A stretch of 64,000 nucleotides of DNA, from positions 33,072,319-33,136,318 of the forward strand of contig JAVMKO010000006.1 in the NCBI GenBank assembly GCA_032164245.1, written 5' to 3'. Positions 22,709-35,445 of this stretch are shown here, one piece after another. Under the pieces are notes generated by a model. The model searched no databases. It was not told the origin of the DNA and saw only the letters and a program-made list of their open reading frames with translations. Both the position numbers and the translations under genes were made by a program. The DNA is from Sternotherus odoratus (lineage: Eukaryota; Chordata; Testudines; Kinosternidae). How positions within the stretch are numbered: the first letter of the stretch is position 1; each line of letters opens with the position of its first letter.

Positions 22709-23384
22709 TGATTGGAAACTATCCACACTCACCTGGTTCCTTCCAAGAGACACTACATAAGGTACAATAAAGTGTTCTGTGTGCATTTAGGCTCCAAACA
22801 TAATCTACTTGAAAACTGTTACAGTGTGGTGGAGAATGTTGGCTGGATTATATATTGAATATATTTCTGGAGAGAAAAATCCTTCCATTTCTAGGAAATG
22901 TAAAAAAAAATACACAATAGCTACCGTTTACATTAAAACAATATTCAGTGCTCATAACTGCTTCTGAGAGCTCGGCTCTAATAATAAGAGTTAATGGACA
23001 CAATGGTTCCCCACCACTTGACCAGCTCTACTAGTATTCTTATTACTACTTCAGGTTTCCATTGACTGCTATGACATGCTCCCTCCCTATCTTGAGAATG
23101 AGCATTTAGGGTTGGGCCTTGATGTGCTGCTCCTATCTCTCATTCAATATCTCTTATGCCTGAAGCTACTTCCCCCGGGGCCCCTTTTCTGTATTATCCC
23201 ATCTTCCCTATGATAAAATTCCACCATTCTTCCTGTCTTCTTCTGCCTATCCAAAGGCACAAACAAAGGCATTCTAGACCTGGTGCATATATCCATCATA
23301 GACTTGTTCCCTCCAGGTCCAGGTTCCCACCCAATCTTGTGACTTCTTTACAGCAACTCACGTAACACATGGACTAGGTGTCCC

Positions 23385-23765
23385 CGCCAATGAAATTAAT
23401 AGGCAGCAGGTTTAAAACAAACCTAAGGAAGTTCTTCACACAACACACAATCAACTTCTTGAACTTGATGTAATGTTGATGTTGTAAAGACCAAAACTAT
23501 AACTGGGTTAAAAAAAGAATTAGATAAGTTTCCCAGAGGATAGCTCCATCAATGGCTATTAGCCAAGATAGTCAAGGATACAACACCATGCTCTGGGTGT
23601 CCCTAAAACCTCTGACTGCTTGAGTTCCAGTTTCTATGACAAGGGATGAATTAGTTGATAAATTTCCCTGTTCTGTTCACTTCCTCTGAAACATCTGGCA
23701 CCAGCCACTGTTGGGAGACAGGATTCTGAACTAGATGAACCATAGGTCTGACTCATCCCAGCCAT
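23385..23765 (+). mobile_element. CR1 LINE 3' end, sense
   Basis: Includes aggcagcaggtttaaaacaa, aaggaagttcttcacacaac and the 3' part with actagatgaaccataggtctgact. These are the standard end of CR1 ORF2 and 3' region. 5'-truncated, with stops. Confidence 0.8.
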
Positions 23766-24887
23766 TTAACGCTAAAATGCATTTTATTTTTCAAATCCAC
23801 TGCTAAAACCTTTAACCATCCTTTGATCTTGACTACTGCAGCCACTTCACCAACATCCTACCTACCTATGTCTGTCTAAATGCTGCTCAAGTCCATTTTC
23901 TTCTTCTGTTGGCATGTTAGCACTCTATGAATCTGTCCACTGTCTTCCTCTCAGCTTCTATATCAAAGGCAAGATTTCTCATCCTTACTTTCAAAGCTGT
24001 AGACTACTCCACCTCTTGGCTGTTACCTCCTCCTACCCCACCTCCCTGTCCCTTTTCCCTCCTCCTAAGACTCCCATCTGCAGCCTTTTTAAGCCTGTTT
24101 GCACGCATTCTTCTACCACCTGTACTGCTCAAGAATTTCTGCCAATCCACCATTCAAATCTCTCATTCGAAAACTTTCACTGTGAGTCTTTTCAGTATTA
24201 ACCCACCTGTAAAGGTGTAAAAAAGCAGCTTGGGATGATAGGATGGGATCATATTCCTGCTAGGATAATCAGATGTGAAATTAGTACTAATTTCAATATC
24301 AAATATCCACATCAAATTAATATTGATCTATAGTCATCCCATGAAGCTCGAACAATGCCACAAACAACTGTCATGTCAATGCTGACATTTACATTATCCA
24401 CTTTTAAGTCTCAGAGACAACAACCCATTGGGAAGAATGGAACAGATCACTCCTCTCAGAGTTCAAGAATTCACCACTGTATCCATTTGTATTTTTAAAG
24501 TTTCGCTTTGCAAACAAAGGGATAGAAACTTTTTGTTTTTAAATGAATGCTGAGATTCTGATCGATGCTTCTGCTGCAAGCTGGATTCCATGGCAAAATG
24601 TGTGGCTAGAGAATTACAGAATACACAGAGCCCCATACTGTCGATGCTCAGTAAATAATAATGGGCTCACTGTCCGGGAGTTCTTATTCATTCTCCCCCG
24701 CCCGCTTCATTTGTTACTCTGCTAGTGCTCCTTTGATGGGCCTAATCCTGCCATTGTATTCAACCCCACCTGCATTAGATTTGAGGAAAGATTTCAGGAT
24801 TTGGCCCAATACTAAATATTTAACCCAAAATATCACCCAAGTCCACAGAAACTGAACTTTAAAAAGAGCGAGACACCAATTTTAGGA
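23766..24887. other. Intron sequence, little recognised
   Basis: About 24740-24825 (ggcctaatcctgccattgta) belongs to a widespread ancient amniote repeat. Nothing else seen. Confidence 0.4.
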
Positions 24888-25384
24888 TGTCATAAGTATA
24901 AAGTAGCCTAGAATTCCTGTAAGGGGTTAAGCTAAGGGAAACCTGGGGGGGGCACCTAACCAAAGGAACCAATGAAAACCAAAGATGCTTTCAAACCTGC
25001 AGGGAGGGAAAGGCTTTTTGGTTTCTCTTTCATTCACTCTGGAGCTATCAGGTAAATCCGACCTATTTCTTCTCTCCATCTATCTATAACCTTTCTAAAC
25101 AGCAACAGTAAGTAAAGTTAGCCAGTCAAGGGAGTAAGTTTGTGTTATATCACTTGTGAATTTCTCAGGTTTTGGGAGATATCTTTGTGTTTCTCTGTAC
25201 TGTTACTCAGAGAGAAAGAGAGGGAGGGGAGGCATTCCTCGGTGGGTTTTTCCTCTTTAATTCTCGTAAAAAGCAGTGAAAAAGCACTTAAAATCACAAA
25301 AGAATTAAAGAAAAAACCCACTGAGGAATACCCCGCCCCCCTTTCTCTCTGAGTAACAGTACAAAAACCCCACAAAAATATCTG
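24888..25384 (+). mobile_element. LTR-like fragment ending in a long inverted repeat
   Basis: Begins tgtcataagtataaagtagc, and contains cctgtaaggggttaagctaa and gcacctaaccaaaggaacca, blocks I associate with a turtle LTR retroelement. Its last 200 bp form an inverted repeat (25178-25384). No retroelement genes are seen. Confidence 0.5.
25178..25384. repeat. Inverted repeat, arms of about 85 bp
   Basis: Left arm 25178-25265 and right arm 25301-25384 are reverse complements with several mismatches and small gaps; the shared block tgtactgttactcagagaga is exact. The loop is about 35 bp. Because of this, both strands carry similar open frames here. Confidence 0.9.
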
Positions 25385-25387
25385 GAG

Positions 25388-25640
25388 AGTTGCCAAGCTG
25401 GAGCTCCCCAGCTCCTTTTGCCTTTCCCCAGCACTGCTCTGCCTCAGGCACCCTGTCTCTCAGGCAGCCCGGTCCTTCTCCCTCCAGACTGGAGAGAGAG
25501 AGAGAGAGACACTGACTCAGCTCCTGACCCTCAGCCCTTTTAACAGGCCTGCTCTGGCCTAAGTGGGGCATGGCCCCAGCTGGGACGGCTTCTCCACTTA
25601 GTTTGCTGCTTCGGAGCTGGGCAGCTGCCCCACTACAACC
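25388..25640. repeat. LTR-like unit, copy 1
   Basis: The block with gagctccccagctccttttg, cccagcactgctctgcctca, caggcaccctgtctctcagg and ggcatggccccagctgggac is repeated in diverged form at 26470-26735 in the same orientation. It seems part of an LTR family. Confidence 0.6.
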
Positions 25641-26094
25641 AGGATTTCATCAAAGTATTCAGAAATCCAGCTCCAGCTTCTCTAGTAATTTACAGACTCT
25701 CACAAAAGCCCATGAACCAGTGTGATGTACCAATATAACCCACAGCAGGGAATGGCAGCCCCTCTGCTGCTACTGTAGAGACCGTCCAGATCCCCTTCTC
25801 CAACTCTGCTCCATGTCCGAGGCCCCTCTGTGACTGCTCCACTTTCTCTTTCACCTTTTTTCTCCTGTAGGGTGCCACACCCCATCAGATACGCTGTTCC
25901 TTCCTCCCATGTTTCTTCTCTCTGTCATTCTCTTCAGTCCTCACCTATTTGATTCTGTTCCCCGGTGTTTCTAATGCACACTTGTCTCCTTCAAAACTTC
26001 TTACCTGAAAGTATTTAACATGCACTTCAAAAGCTGAGGATTTCCCATCTGGCATGGGAGAGGCTTTTTAAAGATCCCGTAATGCCGCAATGAC

Positions 26095-26735
26095 TCACCC
26101 CTGTGGCACCTCCTGCTGGCCGTCTGGAAATTAGCTCTTCCAGCTCAGAGAGCCCTCTGCAGGCCAGTGTCTCACTGTTCTCTGGCCCTGTGCCCCTCCC
26201 AGACCCCACTGCCCTTTTTCCTGGGGTGCTGCTCCCTGGCAGTACCCCCACACTCTGCTTCTGGGTCTCCCCTCCCTGGGGAACACCCTACCCTCTAATC
26301 CCCACCTTGCCTCAGTCTAAGGCTATTGCCAGTCACCATCAAGCCCCCGAACCCCGGGGCAGACTGCAGTGTGAAAGCCAGTCAACATATGCAAGGGAGG
26401 TTTGGACCAGCTGTCTTTGCCTAGCTCCCAGTACCCTCATTAGGCCTCACTTCAGGCCTGTAGCCTGGGGATTGCTAGGCTGGAACTCCCCAGCTCCCTT
26501 GCCTATTCCCCCAGCACTGTTCTTCCTCAGGTACCCTGTCCTGCAGGTAGCCAGGCCCTGCTCCCTCCCAGCCTGGAGACAGACTGCTTAGCTCCTGCTT
26601 TTCAGCTTTTTTATCAGGGCCAGCTGCCTCCTAACTGTGCTGGCCCCAGCTGTGGCTGCTTTCCCCCAGCCACAGCCCTCTCCAGAGCGGTTTTAACCCT
26701 TTCAGGACCGGAGCCGGTGATCACCCTGCAACAAT
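26095..26735. mobile_element. LTR-like unit, copy 2
   Basis: The second half (26470-26735) is the direct repeat partner of 25388-25640, and ends with aaccctttcaggaccggagc and gtgatcaccctgcaaca. The first half starts near gtggcacctcctgctggccg. A 162-codon open frame here (26103-26591) has no recognisable domain, so I treat it as chance in GC-rich sequence. LTR class is inferred from remembered turtle repeats. Confidence 0.5.
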
Positions 26736-27394
26736 CTCCCAGAGCTCCAGAAATGGATCTCTGGTGAAACCGTTAGCACCTGGGAGCTCAAGCCAAAAGA
26801 GGGGAGTGAGAACAATACTAATTGGCTTCTTTGTTGGCAATCAGAAATGAATGAGTCTGGAAAATGAAACTGTCTTCTCAGTCTTACAGATCATCTGCCC
26901 AGGCACACTGGTGGTGCAATGAAATGGAACCTCCTCCCTCTTACTACCTCTGCTGGACCTGTTCTGTGCATAGAGGACTCTGAATACCAGGGTGGTCACT
27001 CCAGCACCTTTCACTAGCTCTCCAAACAGTGAGTGCTGACTGATTCACAGCAGAGGGCAAATTGTCCAACTTAAAAAAACCCTGGAAATTACATAACAAT
27101 AGCTCAGTATTGCCATTGCCCCTTTGGAGGGGCTGGCATTGCCCAGACAGATAAATGCTTCTGACGAGGCATACAATTCCTGTGGGGCTCAAAGGGTAAT
27201 GCCAGAACTGGCTGTCCAATACTGGCGGTCTATCCCCACAACTATGCTGAGAAGGCAACACAAATGATTTACAAAAATATGAGGCAGGAGGAGGCAGAAA
27301 GAAAGAAAATGTTGGTGTGGGTTCTTTGTCTATAGTGGTATCTTATGTTTTCATTTGCCCTGAGGCAGAGCTTGAAAATAAATAGGAAGGAAAC

Positions 27395-27725
27395 ATTAAT
27401 GGAGTCCAAGGCCAGAAGGGACCACTGTGATCATCTAGTCTGACCTCCTGTATAACACAGACCATAGAACTTCCCCAAAACTAGAAAAACATACAATCTT
27501 GATTTTAAAATTGCCAGTGATGGACAATCCACCACATTTGGTATGTTGTTCCACTGATTAATTACCATCGCTGTTAAAATGTTACCCCTTATTTCCTGTC
27601 TGAACTTGTCTAGCTTCAACTTCCTGACATTGGATCTTGTTATATCTGTCTGCTAGACTGAAGAACACATTATCAAATTTCTGTTCCCCATGTAGGTACT
27701 TACAGACTGTGATCAAACCGTTAAC
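27395..27725 (-). mobile_element. CR1 LINE 3' end, antisense
   Basis: Starts with agtccaaggccagaagggac and atctagtctgacctcctgta, the mirrored CR1 3' terminus, followed by the ORF2 end. 5'-truncated. Confidence 0.8.
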
Positions 27726-27776
27726 ATTTTAATGAGAAGCAGAGGGCACAGTGCTACCTTTGCAAACTAACCTGAT

Positions 27777-27801
27777 ATATATGTATGTATATATATATAT
27801 A
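27777..27801. repeat. (TA)n-rich microsatellite
   Basis: A short tata/tgta run. Confidence 0.8.
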
Positions 27802-28524
27802 GATGAAATTACAAGTCTGTTTGACAAAGGTTCCCCTGTGCATTCTGAGTCATTCTTTTGGCCAGGCCTTGGCTGGATGCAATGCTGCGGTTATTTTCCT
27901 TTTCCCTATTGAAACCTCTCAGGTGGTTGCACATAAAACTGTGCCTCAGAGAAGACGTGTGGACTGAGGGACACGGGGAAGGCCTAGAAACAGCATGCTT
28001 CCAGCGGCTGCTCGAAGGCCCCTGTGTTATTAAATACTGGTGATAATATTGAACTTGCCAAGCTATGAACACACATCCTCATGCATTTCAGAAAAAGATT
28101 TTCCTTGTAGAATGTTAAGCAAAACAAAACACATCAAACAGCCACCCTCCAGCACAGTGCACTCAAAATAAGAAAGTACATTCCACTAGAGCTGAAGGAA
28201 TGGTGCTTTTCAGAAGGCTTGAACCAGACCCAAATTTCTGTGCTTGGAGATATTTTTCTCAAATCTCTTCTCTCTCCCACACCCCTCCCTCCAAACACTG
28301 TAGCTCTTGCAAAGAACAATCATGTAAGAGGCTGGCCTGTCTCCACATCCCAGGATGGAGTAACACGAGTCCCTGTTCAGCCCTTTCTTCAGGGCATCAT
28401 TTATGGCTTGCACTCACAATCTTCAGCAAGCCTCAAAATACAGCAGTTCAATATAACTCCAGTAGCTAACCTTCCCCTGACTCAGGGGCTTCCTTGTTGA
28501 AGTCTCTCTGGTCCTGGCAGCTCC

Positions 28525-28605
28525 TTCCCAGTCCTCTTACTTGTTATTTTCCTGGGAGTTCCCTTGCCACAAGAGCTAACCTGATTCAGGTAAGAGGACT
28601 GGGGA
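28525..28605. repeat. Inverted repeat with 18-nt arms
   Basis: ttcccagtcctcttactt at 28525-28542 pairs with caggtaagaggactgggga at 28587-28605. The right arm contains caggtaaga, a perfect splice-donor look-alike, but on the strand opposite to NRXN3. The surrounding 28450-28800 looks LTR-like but could not be assigned. Confidence 0.8.
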
Positions 28606-28829
28606 GGAAAAGTGTAGATCCCCTTCCTCAACGGAGTTCCTCCAGCCTCTCCAGGAATAGGGCTTAACAAGCAGTCCCCTGACCCCTTCTGCGCAGGGTC
28701 TGACAATCCTCCCCACCAGGCCCAAACACCTGTTCTTAAAGGGGCTCTGTCTCAGAACAGGGCTGGCTGGTGTCAGGCACCCTGACCCTTAAAGTTCTAT
28801 TACAAATCCTCTTCTGATTCCTCACATGA

Positions 28830-29262
28830 ACAAGTAACCAGTTAGAGCTCAGCAATATAAAACATACAAAAAACAACCTTTCTATGGCTACTCAAGATTC
28901 CTCTGTTTATGCAACCAAGGATCACATTAGCCCTTTCGACCACGGTGTTGCACTGGAAGCTCATGCTCAGTTGATTACCCACCATGACCCCCAAATCTTT
29001 TTCAGGGTTGCTGCTTCCCCCCATCCTATGAGTCTGACTTACATTCTTTGTTCCCAGGGGCATACATTAACATTTAGCCATATTAAAGCACATATTGTTT
29101 GCTTGTGTCCTGTTTACCAAGTGACGCACAGAGCTCTCAGCCAGTGCCCTATCTTCTTCATTATTTATCCCCATCTTTCAATTTTTGTGTCATCTGTAAA
29201 ACATTTAGTGATGATTTTAGGTTTTCTTCTGGGTCATTGATAAAAATGTTAAATATTGTAGG
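28830..29262 (-). mobile_element. CR1 LINE ORF2 remnant, antisense
   Basis: On the minus strand one frame (about 29063-28842) carries the CR1 block NPEKDLGVMV followed by ..VILGCINRGIL.., the region after the reverse transcriptase. The upstream part to 29262 has the frame after FADDTKL decayed. Confidence 0.85.
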
Positions 29263-30329
29263 GCTTCCTTCCTGCCTGCCCTTTCTTTCCTAGAGTTTTG
29301 CATAGTATGGAGTTCAAGCTCTTGGACTTGTCTGCTACAATACGAATGTTGATTTAGACTGGGGTATCATGCCCTTGCTGAGAGGGGCCAGGCTACGGAG
29401 ACTAAAAAGGTGAAGAGCACATATCAGGAGAGAACAGGAGGAGGAGGAAAGGTTCACAATTAGGTATGGTTGGCGGAGACATGTGGAAAGAAGAACCTTG
29501 GAGGGAAGACAGAAGGTGAGAGAACGACACAGAGGGATGGGTGAATTAGTTCATATAAATAAGAATCAGCCAGAACCTTTGTCCGAAATTCAGACAGATA
29601 GATACTATGGACTGCTTTGAATCCACCCAAGCTCAGAAGCAACTAAAAGTTATTACCATTCAGTTACAGTAGTCGAAATGGGTTTGGCATCTCATACTAA
29701 TGGACAGGTATGCACATTGCAAAATCACCACCACATTTGGAACTGAGAGGTCCCTGAGAATGGACCACAGAGACTAAACTCTCTCTTCCCCAATAGCAGT
29801 GGAGTCCTTTGGGGCAGGATTGAGAACTGAGGGTGGGGAATGCAATAGCTACCCACGCTGTATCTGGTCTGTGGATGTAGAAAAGATTTCAATCCCCTGA
29901 GCTGTTAAAACAGCAAGTTTCATTAATGCAAAGTTCAGTGGGGTTTTTAATGGTATTTTAAAGTTATCAAAGGCCTTTTGACCTTTATAATAACCTGTTA
30001 AATGCATTTGTTTTAATTAAGCTAATAGCTGAACTGTGAGAATGCGGAGAGTCTTGTTTTGTTAACTTCATTGAGTTATAGAGGCTCCTATTACCCCACA
30101 CTCCCTGTCCCGATTTTTCACACTTGCTGTCTGGTCACCCTGCTTGTGGGGAAGGGGCTGATGTGAGAATTCTGTGAGCTCTTCTCCCCCACTTCCCACT
30201 TGCTGGGAGAGAAATGACACTGGTTGTCATCCCGGAGTGATACAGGGAGGGTTGTGTCTATGAAAGCTTTATGTGGCAAAGTCAAGGATTAAAGTCATTA
30301 CTTACATAGCATCAAATTATGACATGTGA
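29263..30329. other. Intron sequence, nothing recognised
   Basis: No exon, RNA gene or clear mobile element seen. Confidence 0.4.
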
Positions 30330-30995
30330 GACAAACAAAATGCTACAACCATCTATAGTTATCGAGTTTTACAGCTTCAAAGGAAGTAGAAAGGGGTGGA
30401 AGCTGGAGTCTACCATGGTTAGAGGCATAAAACAACTTCTGAATGAGGAAAGACTGAAAAGACTGGCCCTGTTTAGACAGAAAAAGAAAAGAAAAGAATA
30501 AGAAGTGACATTGTGAGGGTATAAAAATAATGAATGATATGCAGAAGATAAATCAAGCACTCCTATTTACCTTTTCCAGGTAATTCTGGAAATTGGACAT
30601 TCAATGAAATAGAAAGGTAGCAAATGTAAAACTTTAATATATACTACTTTGAAACACACATTATGGTTAACCTGAGGAATTCTTTGACACAACATATTAT
30701 TGAAAGGCTTCATGGTGGGATTAGACATTTATATGGATAATGAGAATGTCCAAAGATGTGATTTTCCTTTTAAAATAGGGATATAAAACCTCATGTTTCA
30801 GAGTATAAACCAACTACTAATTGAGGGGGCCTAGGAAGAAATTTCTCTTATGGACAGGTTACACCACAACCCATAACTGTCCAAAATGGGGCTTCTTATA
30901 GTTCTCTGGAAGCCTCTGGTTTTAGCCCATGTGAGATAGAGTATACTGGACTAGATAGACCACTGTTCTTGTCTCATATGGATATTTCTATATCC
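30330..30995 (+). mobile_element. CR1 LINE 3' end, sense
   Basis: Contains a frame with LNEERLKRLALFRQKKKR (CR1 ORF2 C-terminal part), then 3' blocks such as ggcttcatggtgggattaga and gagtatactggactagatag. Diverged. Confidence 0.75.
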
Positions 30996-31429
30996 CAGTG
31001 TAATATATTATTGTTATTCGTACTGTGGTGGTAACTAGAAGCCAGAGTCAGGAATCAGGGCCTCATTGTTACACATTGTACACTCAGGGTATAGCCTTCA
31101 AGAATAAAGCCTAAATATCTATGCCAACATTTACTTGATACGAGTTTGTCAAGTGGCTCTGCCTCTCTCCATGATTATAGCTTTGAGGAACACTTCTACT
31201 TAAATGGGAAGACAAATGAACAGCTTCTGTCATCCTCTCTCTTTGCAAATACCACATCTCCCTTGCCCAGGGGGTTTATCACAGCTTAAGGAAGCTGGGT
31301 TTTTTTTGTCGTTGGCTCCACTTGTTAAAATATTGGCAGCACATCACTGCATTCTACACATCAGGGAAGGGGAGAGATTGCTATGAGTTACTTTGATATG
31401 GTCTTTTATCTGTTTCTGTAGAGAGGGAT

Positions 31430-31640
31430 CATGGACTAGTAGTCACTGAATCATGGGATTATGAGTCAGGTGATCCTTGTGTTATGCCCGTACGGCAATA
31501 GATTTGCTGTGTAATCTGCACTGAGGCTCAATTTCTCCCTCTTTAAAACAGGGATAACAATACTCCCATTAAATGTTTGTAAACCACTTGAGATCCCTGG
31601 ATGGAATGGGCTAGACAATTGTAAACTTCACCCAAGATAT
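31430..31640 (+). mobile_element. CORE/MIR-like SINE
   Basis: Order: catggactagtagtcactga, ttgctgtgtaatctgcactg, aggctcaatttctccctctt, taaaacagggataacaatac, gtaaaccacttgagatccct. Confidence 0.75.
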
Positions 31641-33669
31641 CGTCACTTTCTTGCTGAAAGGATCACAGATCTGTTTGCAGGCCCAGCCAGTCACTGGCAG
31701 CAGAGTAGCTAGTTGTATAGCTCAGTCCACCCATTCTGTCAGCAACTGAGCCCAGAGAACACATATAATCACCACATTTATCGTGACGGCAATGGCGATA
31801 ATGATACTGTGCAGGCTAATGAAAGCAAAGTGCACATGTCACTTTCTGGGATACTTGGTCATCAGGCAATACTGTCTGCAAGCTGTCCCTGCCCACAATG
31901 CAGCCTGTAATTTAGTTAATAAAACGAGCCATTTCAAGGATCAGTCAGTTTTCTGGCTTCCTTTATCTGTTCATTTTTGGTGCCTGTCATAAATAGAGCA
32001 ACTCTCACAGAGAGGCCTTGTAAGATGGAAGGGAGGGAAGAACCAGCCTGGAAAAAATAGGCAACCCTCTTCCTATTTAAGATGTCTACCAATACTTCTT
32101 ATTGTGTTACTGTGGCTTCTGCCTCCTCGTGTCTCTGAAATGCTGCTCATCACTAGAACCACACACAAACCAAGATATTTTACAGTTCTCATTTCTCCTC
32201 ACCAGGTCTGCCTTTGCACTTCTGCATCCCTGGTGGCTATATAAAAAAGAAAAGAAGGTTTCATGTGGTATTTGTGGCCTGACCAGAAGTAGCAGGAATC
32301 CCACTATAAAGTTTGTACTCGCTATAGATCCCGCCTGTGTTTTCAGAGCCAAGGGTACCCCACAGTTTAGGCATGGTTGGTTTGGCTCAACATCTGAACC
32401 TTTTTGGAGTTGAACTGGAAAGCATGATCTTCAACAGAAGAGCAAGGTTTGATTTTGCTGATGCTTCATGCCAGGGAAGTTAGACAAGGAAAACTTAACC
32501 TGTAACTGATCGAACTTTTTCTCTACTAGGAAAATGGGTATATTAGACCCCCTTACAGAACAGCACTGATAGCATCACTCAGATCAACAGCATTAGAGCG
32601 CAAACTGCAATTTTGAGCCAAGCTCACTCCAAACAGTGGTCCAAATCCTCAGGTTTTGATTCGTTTTTTACTCAATCCTTGGAAAACTCATGCTACTGAT
32701 AAGTTATTCTTCCTGTACATCAGCCTCCATTTGTACCACTACTGTCTCTGTCAAACCGGCTTTATCCGAGTACTGTAGGGATATGGACATTATAATGAAG
32801 AAATAGGAGGGACATTTTTGTTTTGCCCTGAAGGGCTTCAGAGTACTGAAGAGCCCTAATTAAGAGCCCTAATTAATGGTTAGAGATGCTACTGCATGCT
32901 TGCCCTTGTCATGAAGCACTGTCTATGAGGGGAAAGCAGGCATCTGTATGTAGACGACTCAGATCGAAAATACTCTCCAGCTGATTGTAAGTGTCTGGAG
33001 CCATGACCTAATCACACAGAATGCTTATTAGTTTTTTTATTTAAAAAAAATGTTAATCTAGAGAGAAAAGAAAATTTAGCTGTCTCTGATGTATGACTCA
33101 AATCAGGGTACTGGACAAGAAAACATACACGGTGGAAATCACATACAGTCTGGCCTGACTTTTCCCATCCACACAATAGGGATAATAATACTTAACTAAG
33201 TCACAGAGATGTCATGAGGCTTAATCCATTAATATTTGTGAAGTGCTTTGAGATTATCAGATGGAAGTGCAAAATATTAACATAGATTATCAATAGAACA
33301 AAATAGTCACTCCATGTGGTGAACAGTAAAACCTAATTACACTGTATCTGGTAAGAATTTACAGAGTTAAGAATGAAGTGGCAGAGCTGCTAACAAACAT
33401 ATGCAGTCTTACATTCAAATCAGCTACTACAGGATAACAAATACTGTAGCTGGTCTTTTTAAAAGATACCAGCAGTGATCTTGGGAATTAGACCAGTGAG
33501 CCTTCTCTCAGATAAATTGATTGAAATAAGTAATTAAAGTGTTTAGATAATATGATATGACAGCGACAAATCAACATTGCATATGCAAAAGAAAACTGTG
33601 CTTCTCTAATCTACTAGTATTGAGTGTGTCAACAAAATGGGGCTATAATGGAAATTAAATGGTCATTAG
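31641..33669. other. Intron sequence with one MIR-like remnant
   Basis: 33150-33295 reads as the 3' half of a CORE/MIR SINE in plus orientation (cacacaatagggataataat, gtgaagtgctttgagattat). A short duplication gagccctaatta occurs twice at 32851-32875. Nothing else recognised. Confidence 0.5.
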
Positions 33670-35445
33670 GTGTGAGACAAGGTGTTATCATGGAACAAAT
33701 CGTAGGAATAAATGGTTGCTTTTTCAACATGGCAGAAGGTGAACAATGGAGTGCCCCAAGGTTCTGTACTAGGAGCCGTGTTTAACATATTTATCAGTGC
33801 TCTGGAAAAATGGGTGAATAATGAGGTGACAACATTTGCAGATGGTATACAATTATTTAGGTTATTATTTAAGAGGTGCCTTACAAAGCTGGGGAGTACA
33901 ATGAAATTCACTATTGATAAATACACATTACAAAGAATAATGACTACATATATATGCTGCCAAGTTCTAAATTATCTGGAATCACTCAGGGAAGAAACCT
34001 GGGTGCATACCTCTCAAACTGTCAAAGCTTAAAGGTGAAACACACATTTTGCATGACAAAGACCTAAAATAAGGGACCCACAAAAATCAAATCACACAGG
34101 AAACTTAACACTGCAAACAGCAGTTTCTGTAACCTCTCTTTTATATTCCTGCATTTCTGAGGTAAATACTTTTCAACAATAACATTCAGGAGACAACAAA
34201 TGCATGTGGAACTTTGGGACTAAAATGACCTATGTCCCTCAAAACAGGGGAAATTAGAAAGATATGCCTGGGTACCTCTGTGGACAGTGCCAGCGTAAAC
34301 CTCTGCTCCAATGTGCAGTGGCCGTCAAAAAAGCAAGCATTTTATGTTAAAGAATATAATGAATGAAATAGAAACTACCACTGAAAATACTAGCAGCCCA
34401 TTATAGTCATCACTGATACAGTCTCACTGGGAATACGATATCTAGTTGTGTTCACACTATTTCAAAACAGTTGGAGGAAAAACTGAAGGATGGGGTGAGG
34501 GAAGGAGGAGGTTCCAGTGAAGGATAACAAATATGATCAAAGAGGTGGTAAAATTTACACAGGGGAAGAGAATGAAGAGAATGAGGCTGTTTGATTTAGA
34601 GAGGAGATGTAGATGAATAAGATGGGACAAAATAGATGTAAAAAAAAATTAGGGATGTGCATTAATTGCAGTTAACGCACACAATTAACTATAAAAATAA
34701 TAATCATGATTACAAAAATTAATCACGATTAATTGCAGTTTTAATTGCACTGTTGAACAACAGAATACCAATGAAAATGTATAAAATATTTTGGGGTTTT
34801 CTACATTTTCATATATATATTGTATTGTAATTGAAATAAAAGTACATTATTTTTATTCCAATATTTGCACTGTAAAAATTGGAAACAAAAGAAACAGTAT
34901 TTTTCAATTCATCTCATACAAGTACTGAGGTGCAATTTCCTTGTCATGAAAGTGCAACATACAAATGTAGATTTTTTTGTTACATAACTGCACTCAAAAA
35001 CAAAACAACGTAAAACTTCAGAGCCTATAAGTCCTACTCAGTCCTACTTCTTGTTCAGCCAATCGCTAACACAAACAAGTTTGGTTACATTTACAGTAGA
35101 TATTGCTGCTCTCTTCTTATTTACAATGTCACCAGAAAGTGGGAACAGGCATTTGCATGACACTTTCGTAGTCGGCATTGCAAGGTATTTATGCACCAGA
35201 TATGCTAAACATTCGTATGCCCCTTCATGCTTTACTCATCGTTCCAGAGGACATGCTTCCATGCTGATGACACTCATTGAAAAAATAATGGGTTAATTAC
35301 ATTTGTGACTGAACTCTCCTGCTGTTTTACCCACATTCTGCCATATGTTTCATGTTATAGCAGTCTTGGATGATGACTCAGCACATGTTGTTCATTTTAA
35401 GAACATGTTCACTGCAAATTTGACAAATGCAAAGAAGATAGCAAC

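Noticed and set aside
26103..26591. 162-codon open frame
   Set aside because: It lies in an LTR-like repeat and shows no domain or conserved motif.
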